From contig CM028378.1 of assembly GCA_013146195.2 (NCBI GenBank), positions 8,547,350 to 8,611,349 of the forward strand: DNA of 64,000 nucleotides, read 5' to 3'. Position numbers and translations under genes: made by a program. The notes beneath the pieces are model-generated. The model did not search any database, had not been told where the DNA came from, and saw nothing but the letters and a program-made list of their open reading frames with translations. Below, piece after piece: positions 1-10,774 of this stretch. The first letter of the stretch is position 1. Every line of letters begins with the position of its first letter. This stretch comes from Codonopsis lanceolata (taxonomy: Eukaryota > Streptophyta > Magnoliopsida > Asterales > Campanulaceae).

Positions 1-35
1 TATTTTTGAAAACTCGGAAAATCGATTCCATTTTA

Positions 36-308
36 GGTCTCGTTTGGTGTAGCGTTTTGAAAACGCAGCTTTTTCTAAATGCAGCGTTTTTAAAACGTAA
101 TTTTTTTCTTGTAAATATGTTTGGAAAACTATTTCAAAACGCTATTTTTATAAACAAAAAAGTTGTAAACGTAACACATTTTTAAAACGCTGCATTAAAA
201 CACTTTTAAAGAAAAAACGCTGTATGTTTTTACCAACGTTTTGGTCAAAACTTAAAACGCTGTATTTTTTACCAACGTTTTGATCAAAACGCTCCACCAA
301 ACAAGCAC
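36..308. mobile_element. PIF/Harbinger-like MITE
   Basis: A 273-bp element with terminal inverted repeats. The left end reads GGTCTCGTTTGGTGTAGCG and the right end, reversed, GTGCTTGTTTGGTGGAGCG. A TTA triplet flanks both sides (33-35 and 309-311), which is the target duplication expected for PIF/Harbinger elements. The inside is made of repeated AAACGC/GCGTTTT words and has no credible coding capacity. The superfamily is inferred from the TTA duplication and GTTTGGT ends. Confidence 0.65.
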
Positions 309-488
309 TTAATTTGACACGACTTACAAACATTTCGTGTTCCCTAAATTAGATGGATATCGATCCATGGCCTTTTAACGAAATTAAAGATACCGATGGC
401 GGCCACTTTGACGATGATCCCTAAGGGCTTAGGCTGCGGTTTCTTGGCAGCAACGGTGGAAGTGGAAGAGGCAATTCGACCACCCCAA
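309..488. other. short intergenic spacer
   Basis: I see no gene, repeat boundary or RNA here. A short - strand open frame crosses it but has no recognisable product. Confidence 0.4.
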
Positions 489-735
489 TCTATTAATCTA
501 TTAATTATAACTAAAACAGAAGCCGCTATTGTCACGTGGCGATTTTCTGTGAAATGTAAAAAAATTTAAAAAAATTATGTGATGCCACGTGTCACCCTCT
601 TATAAATTGTAACTTTTTTATTTTACTCATAAAAGTTTTATCACATTTGATTTTGTAATTAGTTTAGGATAAATTTTATACGGTTAGTTATGATAAGTTT
701 GATATTATCACAATTGATTTCAAATATTGGTAAAA
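489..735 (+). repeat. Helitron-like repeat A, copy 1
   Basis: From about 503 this is nearly identical over ~230 bases to 3443-3667. It begins TCTATTAATCTATTA after an A, the form of a Helitron 5' end (TC, inserted between A and T). The shared part contains two CACGTG-type words and ends in AT-rich sequence. Together with repeat B (2618-2700) it seems to bound one element, while copies A' (3443-3667) and B' (3961-4047) bound a shorter relative. Helitron identity is inferred from the end sequence and neighbourhood only. Confidence 0.55.
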
Positions 736-746
736 TGTGATAAAGT

Positions 747-2550
747 TTGGAGTTTGATTCCACTAATCGGATTATTGTGATATTATCTCATTATTGTGTA
801 TCAAGAAGACGAAGCACCATCCGCTACAAATCTATCCTTTCGTTTTGTATCAAATCTCAAATGCTCAACTACTCCTCTGAATCAGGTCACAGTTCTTACT
901 ATGCTCAATCAAATAATTTCATTTTTTCTAATTTGTTTTTCTTATTCTCATTTGGCATGGAATTGATTTTTGACATTTATGCTTATGTTATGTTGACCGA
1001 CAATGGCGATTTCGATAGCATAATTGTTGTTTACTTTGTGTTTATCATTGTTTCAGTTTAAAACAAATATCATAAGCTTGGCATTGGGAGTTGACGGACA
1101 TTGGCGATCTCTATTACGTCTTAATTTAAGTTTAGGATTGTTTCTTCCTTGACGCTAGGTTAAAGCAGTTATCACTTACATTAAGGTCTGACTATAAATG
1201 TGATTAAGATTTTCAGTTTTTAGTCCTTTCTCCATACTCCTCTCTCTGTAATACATGAAAATTTAAATTTGATCTTGTGAAAAGTACAACTTAATTACTT
1301 GCCAGCTATCGTGATAGAACTTTATGTTCATGCGACTTGCTTGCATCACGATTTCTCGAAGAAATCTTGTCTTAGCCATTTTCTCAAGGCCTGCTTTTGC
1401 TCCTGCTTCTGCCAGTACAACAACGTATGCTGCACACTTGGATATGGTCCATAATTTATTAATATGCTATTTAATGTTTTTGAGTAATAACTTTTTTATG
1501 CATCGGGGCATATTTTATAGATAAAATATAAAGAGATACATCAAATATAAGAGAAAAAGAGAGGAATACATTAGAGTGAAAGATGGCCAAGAAGTTGAAG
1601 AGGATGGGGTTTCAAGGACCATGAGTCTCATCCTTTTGTAGAAAATCCTCTCTTCAAAAGGTAAAGCTTGCTTCCTAGAAAAGTTCAAAACCAAACTAAA
1701 ACAGCATTTATTATAGAATCTGAAGTGACATTAAAAGAGCTCCACCAATCGATTTAAACGGTATATTTTACAGAATTATCAACATAATTGATGTGGCATG
1801 GATTCTATAGCCACTTCATCTTCATTAATTATAGTTAATGGTCCAGAATCTGATTTGTAAACCTTCCTATAAATATTTGATGTAGATCTTTTCTTTTTCA
1901 AGAGGCCTTACTATTGATTTGACCTCAAAATCGATACAACTAGATGCTTTGTTTTATAAATTATAATACTTGTAGGAGCCATAGTATTCTGAAAGTTGTC
2001 ATGCAGCCTACATAGGGCTCTATTGGTCCACTGTCCTTTACTTATTCTTCTTATTTAATCTACTTTATTGAAGCATTAGTAATAAAGGAACATCCTCATA
2101 TTCGGTAATGTTGATCAACCACTGGACTCCCTCTTTGTCTATCTTAAGCTTGAGATATTATGTATACAGGTGCTTCTTCATGGATGCCAACCAATTCCAC
2201 TTATCAGGATAGTTTTTCCAACAATAGAAGAAGGCAGGGCCGTCTACATTCTATGTTTCCAACTTCAACTGCGCAGGTTTCCTATGTGAAGGATCTCTTT
2301 GAATTTATATGCTCGGGCCCCCTTATCGACAAAATGGGTCTAACCTCAGAGTCTATAGCCGACTCCATAGACAAGTGGCTAGAGTATGGAATTCGTCTCT
2401 GTAAATTGTTTCAGCTCAATGAACTCTTCCTGACAACACCTCAGAAAACTAGAATCTATCACTATTATATACCAGTCTTCTTATGGTGTGAACAGAAAAT
2501 TTCTCATCATACATCCGCGTTTAAAGATGGAGAAGATGTCCATTCTCTCG
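747..2550 (+). pseudogene. GLYK: D-glycerate 3-kinase fragment (two exons, captured)
   Basis: GLYK is the chloroplast enzyme that phosphorylates glycerate in photorespiration. Exon 2 (2171-2550) translates to a segment with KDLFEFICSGPLIDKMGL, SIDKWLEYG, LFQLNEL, IYHYYIPVF and FKDGED, which I recognise as the region just before the kinase P-loop. It ends at LVV exactly at a GT donor, so the P-loop (GCGKTT) and all downstream catalytic sequence are absent. A plausible upstream exon ends at 885 (TCA G, then GT); its phase joins exactly to the acceptor at 2170, giving SESG-ASSW across the junction. Exon 2 has no stop or frameshift. The start of exon 1 and the original Met are unclear. The fragment lies between repeats A and B, so it looks captured by a Helitron-like element. 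It cannot make active enzyme. Confidence 0.8.
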
Positions 2551-2617
2551 TGGTATATCTATAATCTTCTACCAGTGATGTCCTGTTATTAATTGATTAA
2601 TTTAATCATTTTAATGA

Positions 2618-2700
2618 GGGTTTTTTTTCAAATATCGCTTAATTAAACTAGATTTTATCCTATATAATTTATACAAGTTTAATTTGACTAAAACTCTTTT
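2618..2700 (+). repeat. Helitron-like repeat B, copy 1
   Basis: About 83 bases, nearly identical to 3961-4047, running from a T-rich start through CAAATATCGCTTAATT to GACTAAAACTCTTT. With repeat A it marks the presumed ends of the element carrying the GLYK fragment. Confidence 0.6.
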
Positions 2701-2707
2701 ATTTCCA

Positions 2708-3442
2708 TCTATTAATCTATAATACAATACAGTTCAGTGTTGCACGCTTACAATTGACTTGGGATAAAAAGGGGTCAGGATTTACTGTTTTATGGTGATC
2801 CAACGGCCCTTATTTCCCTCAGCACTCACATGTGCGAATGACTACATTATTATTTTACATTTACTCTTTTACTGAGATATTACGGTTTTACAGTTAATAT
2901 TTTACGGTTTTATAGTTTTACAGTTTTATGGTTGCAAAAGTTTGTATTTGTATTTTTTTTCTTTTTAATTGTTATCGTAATTAACTTAATCAATTAAAAA
3001 AATTTACGACCCGTAATTTCATATACAAATTTAAAAAAATTAAAAAAACGTAAGTTTTGTAATTTGAATTTTTTTCTTTTTAACTGTTATCGTAATTAAC
3101 TTAAGCAATTTAATTTTTGTTCGACCGCAATTTCGTATACAAACTTTTAATTAATCTCTCTGTTCCGGGCAAAGAGGCCCTGTTTGAAAGTCAATTTTTT
3201 TAAGAAAATAATATTTTTAGTAGTTCATTTCCATAGTATATTTTTGTCGGCCCGTTTTGTCCGGCCGCAATTTCATATACAAATTTTTAATTAATCCATC
3301 TGTTCCAGGCAAAGAGGCCCCGTTTGAAAGTCAATTTTTTAAGAAAATAATATTTTTAGTAGTTCATTTCCACAGTATCTGCTTCATTTATTGATAAATT
3401 TCCAAACTGGCGTCGTGCCATCGGCACGGGCAAGAGTACTAG
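2708..3442 (+). mobile_element. non-autonomous Helitron
   Basis: A 735-bp element. The 5' end is TCTATTAATCTAT directly after an A. Near the 3' end is the hairpin GTGCCATCGGCAC, followed 11 bases later by CTAG and then T. TC start, 3' hairpin and CTAG|T, with no target duplication, are Helitron hallmarks. It has no Rep/helicase coding. It contains two tandem pieces of a Stowaway-type MITE (3119-3380). Confidence 0.75.
3119..3380 (+). repeat. two tandem ~120-bp MITE-derived units inside the Helitron
   Basis: Units at 3119-3240 and 3259-3380 are about 90% identical. Each contains CCGGGCAAAGAG or CCAGGCAAAGAG, CTGTTTGAAAGTCAA or a close variant, and TTTTTAGTAGTTCATT. These words match, in reverse orientation, the right half of the Stowaway-type MITE at 40447-40624. 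The Helitron has therefore absorbed a MITE fragment, which was later duplicated. Confidence 0.65.
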
Positions 3443-3667
3443 TTATAACTAAAATAGAAGCCACTACTGTCACGTGTCGGCTTTTTGTGAAATGTAAAAA
3501 AATTTAAAAAAATTATGTGATGCCACGTGTCACCCTATTATAAATTGTAGTTTTTTTTTATTTTACTCATAAAAGTTTTATCACATTTGATTTTGTAATT
3601 AGTTTAGGATAACTTTTATACGGTTAGTTATGATAAGTTTGATATTATCACAATTGATTTCAAAGTT
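3443..3667 (+). repeat. Helitron-like repeat A, copy 2
   Basis: Second copy of the 503-730 sequence, starting exactly where the Helitron ends. The extreme 5' TCTATTAATC sequence of copy 1 is missing here. It continues through AT-rich sequence (3668-3960) to repeat B copy 2, giving a cargo-free version of the element. Confidence 0.7.
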
Positions 3668-3960
3668 TTAAAGATAAAAAGTTAGTTTTTATCACATTTG
3701 ATATTATCACAATTGTTGCGGATAGATTTTATCAAATTTGAAATGGTAAAAGTTTTTTACTTTAATTAAATGTTCAATGTTGCTGCCACGTGTCATTTTT
3801 GAAATGATAAAAGTTTTTTCTTTTTTCAAAATCGATTAGTTTAAGATAAAAATTCTAATTCTAATTAGATATGATAAAATTCCTAAAACTAATTTGATAA
3901 GATAAAACATATTTAGGATATAGTTTTACGAGAAAATTTATGATAGAGATTTAGGATTTT

Positions 3961-4047
3961 GGTTTTTTTTTTTTTTCAAATATCGCTTAATTAAACTAGA
4001 TTTTATCCTATATAATTTATACAAGTTTAATTTGACTAAAACTCTTT
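3961..4047 (+). repeat. Helitron-like repeat B, copy 2
   Basis: Second copy of 2618-2700. It abuts the truncated end of the copia remnant, so the junction at 4047/4048 is either an insertion boundary or a deletion breakpoint. Confidence 0.65.
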
Positions 4048-5245
4048 GATCATAATATAGATAAACACTCTGAATGAGCGAATAACCAATGAAGACACAC
4101 GGAGTGGAGCGAGCAGCGAGTTTATGAGCGGAGTAAGGGCGGAGCCAAGGATATCAGAGACAACCAAAGACACGAAGTTTGGAGTAGTTGGGCGGAGAGC
4201 CAAAAAGTTTGTGGTAGGGGGGAGACTGGTGAGCAAGAGTGGGTGTTGGTAGTCAGTTTATGAGGTAGGTCGCGGTTTGGAAGGCAAACGACCAGAAAGG
4301 TAGCAGAAAAGATACACGAGAGAGTAGGGAGAGACCATTTTCGATAATGTGACGATGAAGACGTTCCGAGAACCCATTGTGTTTTGAGGTGTGAGGGGGC
4401 GAGGTGAGGTGAGAGATGCCATGGGCAGACAGGTAGGCGGCCAAGCCAGAATCCCAGGCAAGCCCCATGTACTCACCTTCATTGTCCGAGTAAAGAGTGA
4501 CAATGGTTGTTTTAAAATAGTTTTCCACTAAGGCTTTAAACTTGGGAAAGATGCTGGCGACCTTAAATTTGAGTCTGAGCAGGTAAAGCCAAATGTAATT
4601 GGTATAGTGATCAACAAAGATCACATAGTATTTGAACCCATCAATAGAGGGAAGGAGGGAGGTCCAAACATCAGTATAAATAGTTTGAAGAGGGAGAGTA
4701 GACACAATAGTATTTTGATGAAAATGAAGTTTATGATTTTTATTAGAAAGACAATCATTACAATGAATATGATTGCGAGCAGTGTCTAATGCTAAACCTA
4801 GGCTAGAGAGTATCTAACTTTGGACGGGGCCAAACGAATGGCCAAAGCGATGATGCCAATCTTGGTGAGAGACTTTGGAGCTAACACAAGCAGAGGGGCA
4901 AGGAGAGGGAGCGGTGGTCGGCCATGCATACACAACATCCTTAGACTGTCCGGTCAACAGTATTCTCCATGTCAGTAAATCCTTCACATGAAAAGAGAAT
5001 GGTAAGAACTCAATAGACATGTTTTTGGATATGAAGAATTGAGATATGGATATGAGATTGTGTTTCATGCTAGGAACAAACAGGACATTTTGTAAAGTAA
5101 AGGTGTGTGTAGGGGCGGGGAGCATAGAAGAACCAGTTTTGGAAATATGTAGGCATGTACCATCACCAATGACCATGTCATCCGTGCCCGGATAGTTGGA
5201 GTGAAGATGGAGGTTGCCAAGATCGTTGGTAACATGGTGAGAAAC
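4048..5245 (-). pseudogene. copia pol fragment: pre-integrase zinc-binding region and integrase core
   Basis: The first part (about 5176-4705) has the GAG_pre-integrase domain with NVLFVPSMKHNLISI, the HH pair in WHHRFGH and the CNDC pair of the HHCC zinc finger. The frame breaks between these pairs. The next part (4705-4253) is the integrase catalytic core: D in YTDVW, D in YSDNEGEY and E in NGFSERLHRHI form the D,D-35-E triad. A shifted frame continues (4252-4048) through a typical YKLFG..P-like segment and a CVFIGYS motif before truncation. Several frameshifts and the loss of reverse transcriptase make it non-functional. Confidence 0.88.
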
Positions 5246-7010
5246 TCAACTGTCGAGAAGCCAGCTCGGAGTCGCAGCGTCCGTTGTGGTCGCAAGGTGT
5301 GCCCGTGGGTGCCTTGCGTAGTTACTGGCCGAGTTGGAATCAGCGGGCAGAGATGTGGTGGCAACCAATTGAAAGTTGGGGCAGCGAGCAACCGTGTGGC
5401 CCTGTTGGCGACAGCCCTGACACTTACCAAGATAAGGTCGTTGTTGGCGGGGAGCAGAAGTCGACGATTGTTGGGAGGGTTGCCAAGGTTGAGCAGGAGC
5501 TGCCCGAGCGTGCGGGGAGTGTCGAGCATGCAAGTTGTGGTTCCTCGAGATAGCAACACTGGCAGAGACAGGATGCGAGAAGGACGCGGGTTGTGACTGC
5601 TTCAGAAGTAGTTCTCGATTGATGAGTTTTTCATAGAGCTCATCAAACGATATGGGAATGTCCCGACTAGGGCTGGCAAAAAGTCTCGTTTTCCCGTCCC
5701 GACCCGACACCCGTCCCGACATAATCCCGATCCCGACTTTGTCGGGATTTTTCCCGTCTCGACTTATTTTGGGACGGGATTCAGGAAATATATCAATCCC
5801 GTCGGGATTCCCGACCCGTCCCGACTATTTTTTAAAATTTTTATTAAAAAAATTTTAATTTTTTTAATTTTTTAAATATTTAGAGTGTGCATTGTTACCA
5901 AGCCAAGAGACTATTTTTCAAACAATGTCTATTTTGTGCTTGCTGAAATTATTTAATGGTATTTGTTAAATTTATTTTCATAATATTGTGGTTTTTTTGT
6001 CTATCAATTTTCTGCACCTTAGTGCAACTCTTCTCATGCGAGAGAGGTGTATTTTGTTCATAATGACAGATTCATCAATACTCACCATTAAGTAAATATT
6101 CAAGTATACTTGTAAATATACGATCTGAAATCTTAATCATGATGGAGACATTTTAAAAATATTTTAGTATCAGAGATACTGTTCACAAATATTATAGTCG
6201 GGATTACATGATTTTTATCTCTCGAACTGTCGGGATCCTGACACATCGGGATCTCGACACGTCGGGTCCCGATACTTATCGGAAACGAGATCGGGAAGGA
6301 AATTGAAATCCCGAATTCTATCGGGACGAGATCGGGATAAGGCTAATCGGGACGAGTCCCATCCCGATTCCACCCCCTAGTCCCTACCTTCCACCACATC
6401 CACGATGTGGCGATAGTCATCATCCAAACCACCAAGGATGGTCTCAATAAGATCCTCGTGGTCAAGCAGTTTGCCCAAATCCGCGAGTTCATCTGCCCGA
6501 CTTTTGATAGATTGCATGTAGTCGGAGACCGACTGAGTGCCCTTGGATGCCCGCTTGAGGTAGTCTTTAATCTGTTTGATGTGGCCGCGAGTCGGGCGAG
6601 CATAAGTGTGAGCTAGAGTTTCTCATGCTTCTCTAGTAATGGCGGCCTGCTGGATCATAAGAACCAGGGGAGCAGAGAGGAAACCAACAAGGGCGTCGAA
6701 CATGAGTTTGTCTTGTCGAATCCAGGGTTGGTAATGTGGGTTTGGGACAAGAACATCCTTAGATGATTGAGCATCCTTGGCTAGGACGGTAGGAGTCGGG
6801 CATGGGTGTGAGCCGTCTGCAAACTTGTAGAGGTCATAGCCAATGAGAGTAGCCTCAACTTGGAGTTTCCAAGTTATGTAGTTTGTGGAGGTGAGTTTGG
6901 TGATGTTGTGGTGAGAGATGTTGATGAGGTCGAAGGTTTGTGTGGGGTCAAGGGGGTTTTTAATGATGGAGTAATTTCCATTAGTTATGGTGGAGGGTGG
7001 TAGCGGCGGT
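5246..7010 (-). pseudogene. copia gag fragment, interrupted by a hAT element
   Basis: The C-terminal half (5722-5246) has DIPISFDELYEKL and a CCHC zinc knuckle, CQGCRQQGHTVARC, typical of retroelement nucleocapsid. The N-terminal half (about 7010-6388) has the UBN2-type segment with VSDYMQSIKSRADEL and LGGLDDDYRHIV. The two halves are continuous apart from the insertion at 5668-6379, which lies between VEGR and DIP. There is also an in-frame TGA on the - strand (TCA at 6623-6625). Confidence 0.85.
5668..6379. mobile_element. hAT-type non-autonomous element in copia gag
   Basis: A 712-bp insertion with ends TAGGGCTGGCAAAA and, reversed, TAGGGGGTGGAATC. It is flanked by 8-bp duplications GTCCCGAC (5660-5667) and GTCCCTAC (6380-6387), 7 of 8 matching. 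An 8-bp duplication and TAGGG ends fit the hAT superfamily. Both subterminal regions are packed with repeats of the words TCCCGAC and TCGGGAT. No transposase is encoded. Confidence 0.85.
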
Positions 7011-7045
7011 GGTTAGAGGTAGAAGACAAAGGTTTTAGGAGCAAA

Positions 7046-7057
7046 GCTCTGATACCA
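7046..7057 (-). other. copia primer-binding site (initiator Met tRNA)
   Basis: On the - strand this reads TGGTATCAGAGC, complementary to the 3' end of plant initiator tRNA-Met, the usual primer of copia elements. It lies directly next to the LTR end. Confidence 0.88.
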
Positions 7058-7288
7058 TGAAGAAACTAATAAAGTTTAGGAATAACGATATTTCCTTTCC
7101 ATTCCATTGATTGAATCCACATATTTATAGGGAGAGATACAATTAGGGTTACACTTTGAGTAGGGTACAAGAAATCTATATAAGAAAGGAAACATATTAA
7201 GGAAAGAACTATACATGGTAATTACTACTAGTTACTAATTACAGATAAACAAGAATAATAATAAATATAATATTCTTTAATAGTTTCA
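7058..7288 (-). repeat. copia 5' LTR
   Basis: A 231-bp LTR, beginning TGAAACTATTAAAG on the - strand and ending CA at the primer-binding site. The terminal repeats TGAAACTATTAAAG and TGAAGAAACTAATAAAG are imperfectly inverted. Its partner 3' LTR is missing from the left end. Confidence 0.82.
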
Positions 7289-7383
7289 ACTCCTGCCGAG
7301 TTGATTCAACGAACTCGCTAAGGAGTGGCGTCCTGCTCGCTATGTACTTGCCTCCAGCAAATGATTAGGGGACTGTCTGCTGG

Positions 7384-7947
7384 TAGAGGTGGCAATTTGA
7401 GACACGACACGATTGACCGACACAAACATAGCACGAAATTATAGGGTGGGGACTGGGGCTTATCGGGTTTTGGCCGTTATAGGACCAACACGATAAGGCA
7501 CGATAAAAAATGAGTTGTTATTGGGCTGGCTTGATAAACAAGGTAAGGCACGATAACTAAAATATATATGTTTTAAAAATATATTTTTGAAAATTTACTA
7601 AGGGTTATTCACTTCTTTCGAACTATTTTCATGATTATTTCATAATTTTATCATTTAAAAATTTATGACTTTTAAACTACTTGACTATTTATATTGATAA
7701 ATTTTCAAAATATGTATTAAAAAATCAAAATTATATATTTTATAATGTCTATTGGCCTTAACGGACCTGACTAAATAAATCGTGTTTTTTTTTTGCTTAT
7801 CGTGCCGTGCTTTTTATCGTGTCGTGTTCGGATTTTAATATTAAGTACGATAAGCTTATCGTGCCGAGTTCGTATTCGTGCTTATGGTGTCATACTGTTA
7901 TCGTGCCGACTCGATAACAGCCCAGCAAGATCGATTTGTCACCCCTA
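7384..7947. mobile_element. hAT-type non-autonomous element
   Basis: A 564-bp element with a perfect 8-bp target duplication, TCTGCTGG (7376-7383 and 7948-7955). The ends are TAGAGGTGGCAATT and, reversed, TAGGGGTGACAAAT. The interior is rich in short degenerate words such as GGCACGATAA and CGTGTCGTG, concentrated towards both ends. No transposase is present. Confidence 0.88.
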
Positions 7948-7955
7948 TCTGCTGG

Positions 7956-10677
7956 TCATGCTCGCATACTATTCCAAGCGTGTATCGCTATTTGCTACCC
8001 CACATGGTCGTTTATCTGGGACAAGCAACGAGCTCTTGTGTCGGGCATGTGCTTTGTTCACGTGTTTCTAACGGGGAATTAGGCTCACACTTGTGTCACA
8101 TGATCGCTATGTGGGTTGTTTGGGCCTGGCTGGTCAGAAACAATGGAGTGTGAGGAAGGTTGATAGGTCAAGAATTGAGAGAGAGAGAGAGAGACTAAGC
8201 GCAAGGGTTTGAATAAAGAAAAAAGGTAATAGGATTAGGATTTATGGCATCAGGGGGACAAGGGTATATTGGTTCTTTCGCATAAAACTAGGGATGGTTT
8301 TGTCTTTCAGGAACGTTGTTACTGTTAATGACGTAATATTGGTGTTTATGGGGGTTTGTTGTTGGATGAAATAATATAGGGGTGGCACCCGGTAAGCCAA
8401 AATAGTTTAGGGAGGATAACTGTAATTTTAATATAAAACTGTGCTAATTATTATCCGGAGGTTGCATAGAGAGCCGACATGTTCAACTACTCTATCAGGG
8501 TTAGATTTTAGAGGGTTTTATTTATGATAATTTGTTGTTAGTTGGTTATTTCCTAATTTGATGTTAATTTCAGATTAAAATCTTATTTTTATTGTTATTT
8601 TTAATGTTGGTTAATTTCATTAAAAATAATTTATATAAACCACAAAATCGGAATAACGTGGGGATAAGACTACACTAAACTTCGTGGGGACGACGATGAC
8701 GTGAAGACGGCAAGATACCAACGAGGCCGGCCCATTAGTACCACGTGCCCTGTTGGACAGCCCAGCTAAGAGGTCGTCAATGCATTTTTTATTGAAACCC
8801 AAAAGAAAATACGTATATGTGGCGTGTAAGTCTGGACAGTTAGCTGCCAAGCAAGAACAAAAAGGTGTTTGTATCAGATTAAACTCCGTATTCGAATTAA
8901 ATAAGACGACAAAACTAAAACTGGATTACATCTCTATACAATTGAAAATATGTTTTCATCTAGGACCATTAATTTTTTACACATTTCATAAAACTACAAA
9001 TTACTTGCCAAATGACAAAAATATCATTAATGAAAACAAAAGTGATCAAAAAAGCTGATGTCAAAAATCAACCTGATGCCAAAAATCAACCTGAACTTGA
9101 CCTCGTTATTATCATCGCTTCCCGGTCGCCGGACGGCGCATCTTCGCCAATCAATCGGTCTCGCGACGGCCTCGAGTTCCTCCTCGTCTTCTTCTTCAAC
9201 CTCTTCATTAACCTGGTCATTGACTTGCTCTCCTTCTGACGAATTGTAGAGAGAATCATCTGATGACTCATCCTTCAATTTTGAGTGTTTCGCCATGGCT
9301 CTCAAATCGCTATCATCTCCCCCATCGTCGTCTTCGTCCTCCGAACCGTCATCATCGCACCAACATCTAAGCATTGGTAATGCTGAGCCATCAAGCATTA
9401 GATTTAAAAGCCACTCTCATTATCATTTGTTTATGTTTTTAAATAATTTTGCTCATTCAAACTCTCCCAATTCATTGCAATGAACTTTTTTCAAACTATT
9501 ATACTTGCAAATTTGAAATAAAACGCGTTAAAATATAAATTCCATATAACTCGACATTACCGATGTCAAATTTTAATCTTGCATGTGATGAGATTGAGAA
9601 TAGAATATCAATAGATGTATAGATGATTGAGTAATTAATTATTAAAATAATAGGGTTTGACTTTTAGGTTTTTATTTTTAGCAATAGCTTTATTAGTTGA
9701 AGAGTATTATACTATTACTATATTTATAGATTATAATTTATAACTTATAATATATAAATATAGTAATAATATAATACACATAAATTAAATATATAGGATT
9801 TGATCAAAGATCTATAATTAAAAAATTAAAAAGTTATCATAGAAGTATCAATTTGACTCATCTAAAGCCCCACGGCGATGACTTGATGGGCATCGACGCA
9901 TCATCGCCATCAACCACATCCTCCTCGCCGTCTTCCTCATCGACTTCACTATCGGATCGTCAACCGAACAACGCCGCCGACAATCGTCACCTTGACTTCA
10001 GTCTCGACTTCGAATTCAACCTCGCCGTCCATGAATTTCATTTCTATCGCTCTCTCTCTCTCTCTCTACAGATTATCACAACAAATTTATTTTTCCTTTT
10101 TTTCAGAAAATTAAAATTAAAATTGGCAAGGAAAAAAAATGGGCAGTGATGTACTTTCACTTCAAAAATATACCTAAAAGATATATCTAAAAATAATTGG
10201 ATTGATTTGAAAACATGTTTTGAAAAATGTACCGGCTTGTAATTATTTCAAATAATTTTGATTTTATTTGAACCGATCAAATGAAGCCCATTCTTTTACA
10301 ATTTCAGCCCAGCAAATCCGTCAAAAGAAAATACCCATAGTGGATAAAAAAAAGGTATCAATGGGATTGGCATATGCAAACGGGGTTTTGGAACATCACA
10401 TGTATTCTGAATCAGGTGCATTGATAATGGAATTTCGACAGCGGCAGTAGGCAGTAGTAGGGCATACTAATGGCAATGATCTAATGATTTTGTTCAAGAG
10501 ATTTAGGCATTAACAGACTTCAACTTAAAGTAAAAGCTAATTATGGCAGACTTGAGGGTTGCCTCTAAGACTGGCTAGAACTGCATATTTTTCACACAAG
10601 TCTTGCCAACCTACTCATCAATTGCAATCCAAGTATTGTTTCATAGATAATTATATATGATAACAGATTTACCCACC
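7956..10677. other. gene-poor stretch with simple repeats and an acidic open frame
   Basis: No gene is recognised. There is a GA microsatellite near 8177-8194 and AT-rich sequence at 9500-9840. On the - strand an open frame at 9027-9398 would encode a strongly acidic peptide (runs of D/E such as DEDDDGGDD and EEEDEEELE) with no domain I know. A similar GAT/CTC-rich patch lies at 9870-10040. These could be exon remnants of an acidic nuclear protein or simple low-complexity DNA. Confidence 0.35.
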
Positions 10678-10774
10678 TTATATATGTAATATGATATGAT
10701 ATGAAATAATCCAACAGATCTCTCTTCTCTTCTCTTCTCTTCTCTACTCTAAGCTGAAGCTATAGTCAATAGAT
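10678..10774 (+). promoter_or_regulatory. putative core promoter and CT-rich leader of the PLD gene
   Basis: A TATA-like ATATATG lies at about 10681, and a CTCTT-repeat tract (about 10717-10750) follows, immediately before the PLD start codon. CT-rich leaders are common in plant 5' UTRs. The transcription start is not proven by sequence. Confidence 0.4.

Larger units (their letters stand above)
4048..7288 (-). mobile_element. Ty1/copia retrotransposon, truncated
   Basis: Reading on the - strand: 5' LTR (7288-7058), primer-binding site, gag, pre-integrase and integrase, then an abrupt end at 4048. Reverse transcriptase, RNase H and the 3' LTR are absent, so the element cannot transpose by itself. 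A 712-bp hAT-type element interrupts gag (5668-6379). The order gag, GAG_pre-integrase, integrase is that of copia elements. The remnant ends against repeat B'. Confidence 0.9.

Noticed and set aside
5201..5596. + strand open frame of 131 codons
   Set aside because: It is a shadow of the copia gag zinc-knuckle region read on the other strand.
10268..10450. 60-residue open frame just upstream of the PLD gene as a uORF or separate gene
   Set aside because: It lies before the likely TATA region and has no recognisable protein features.
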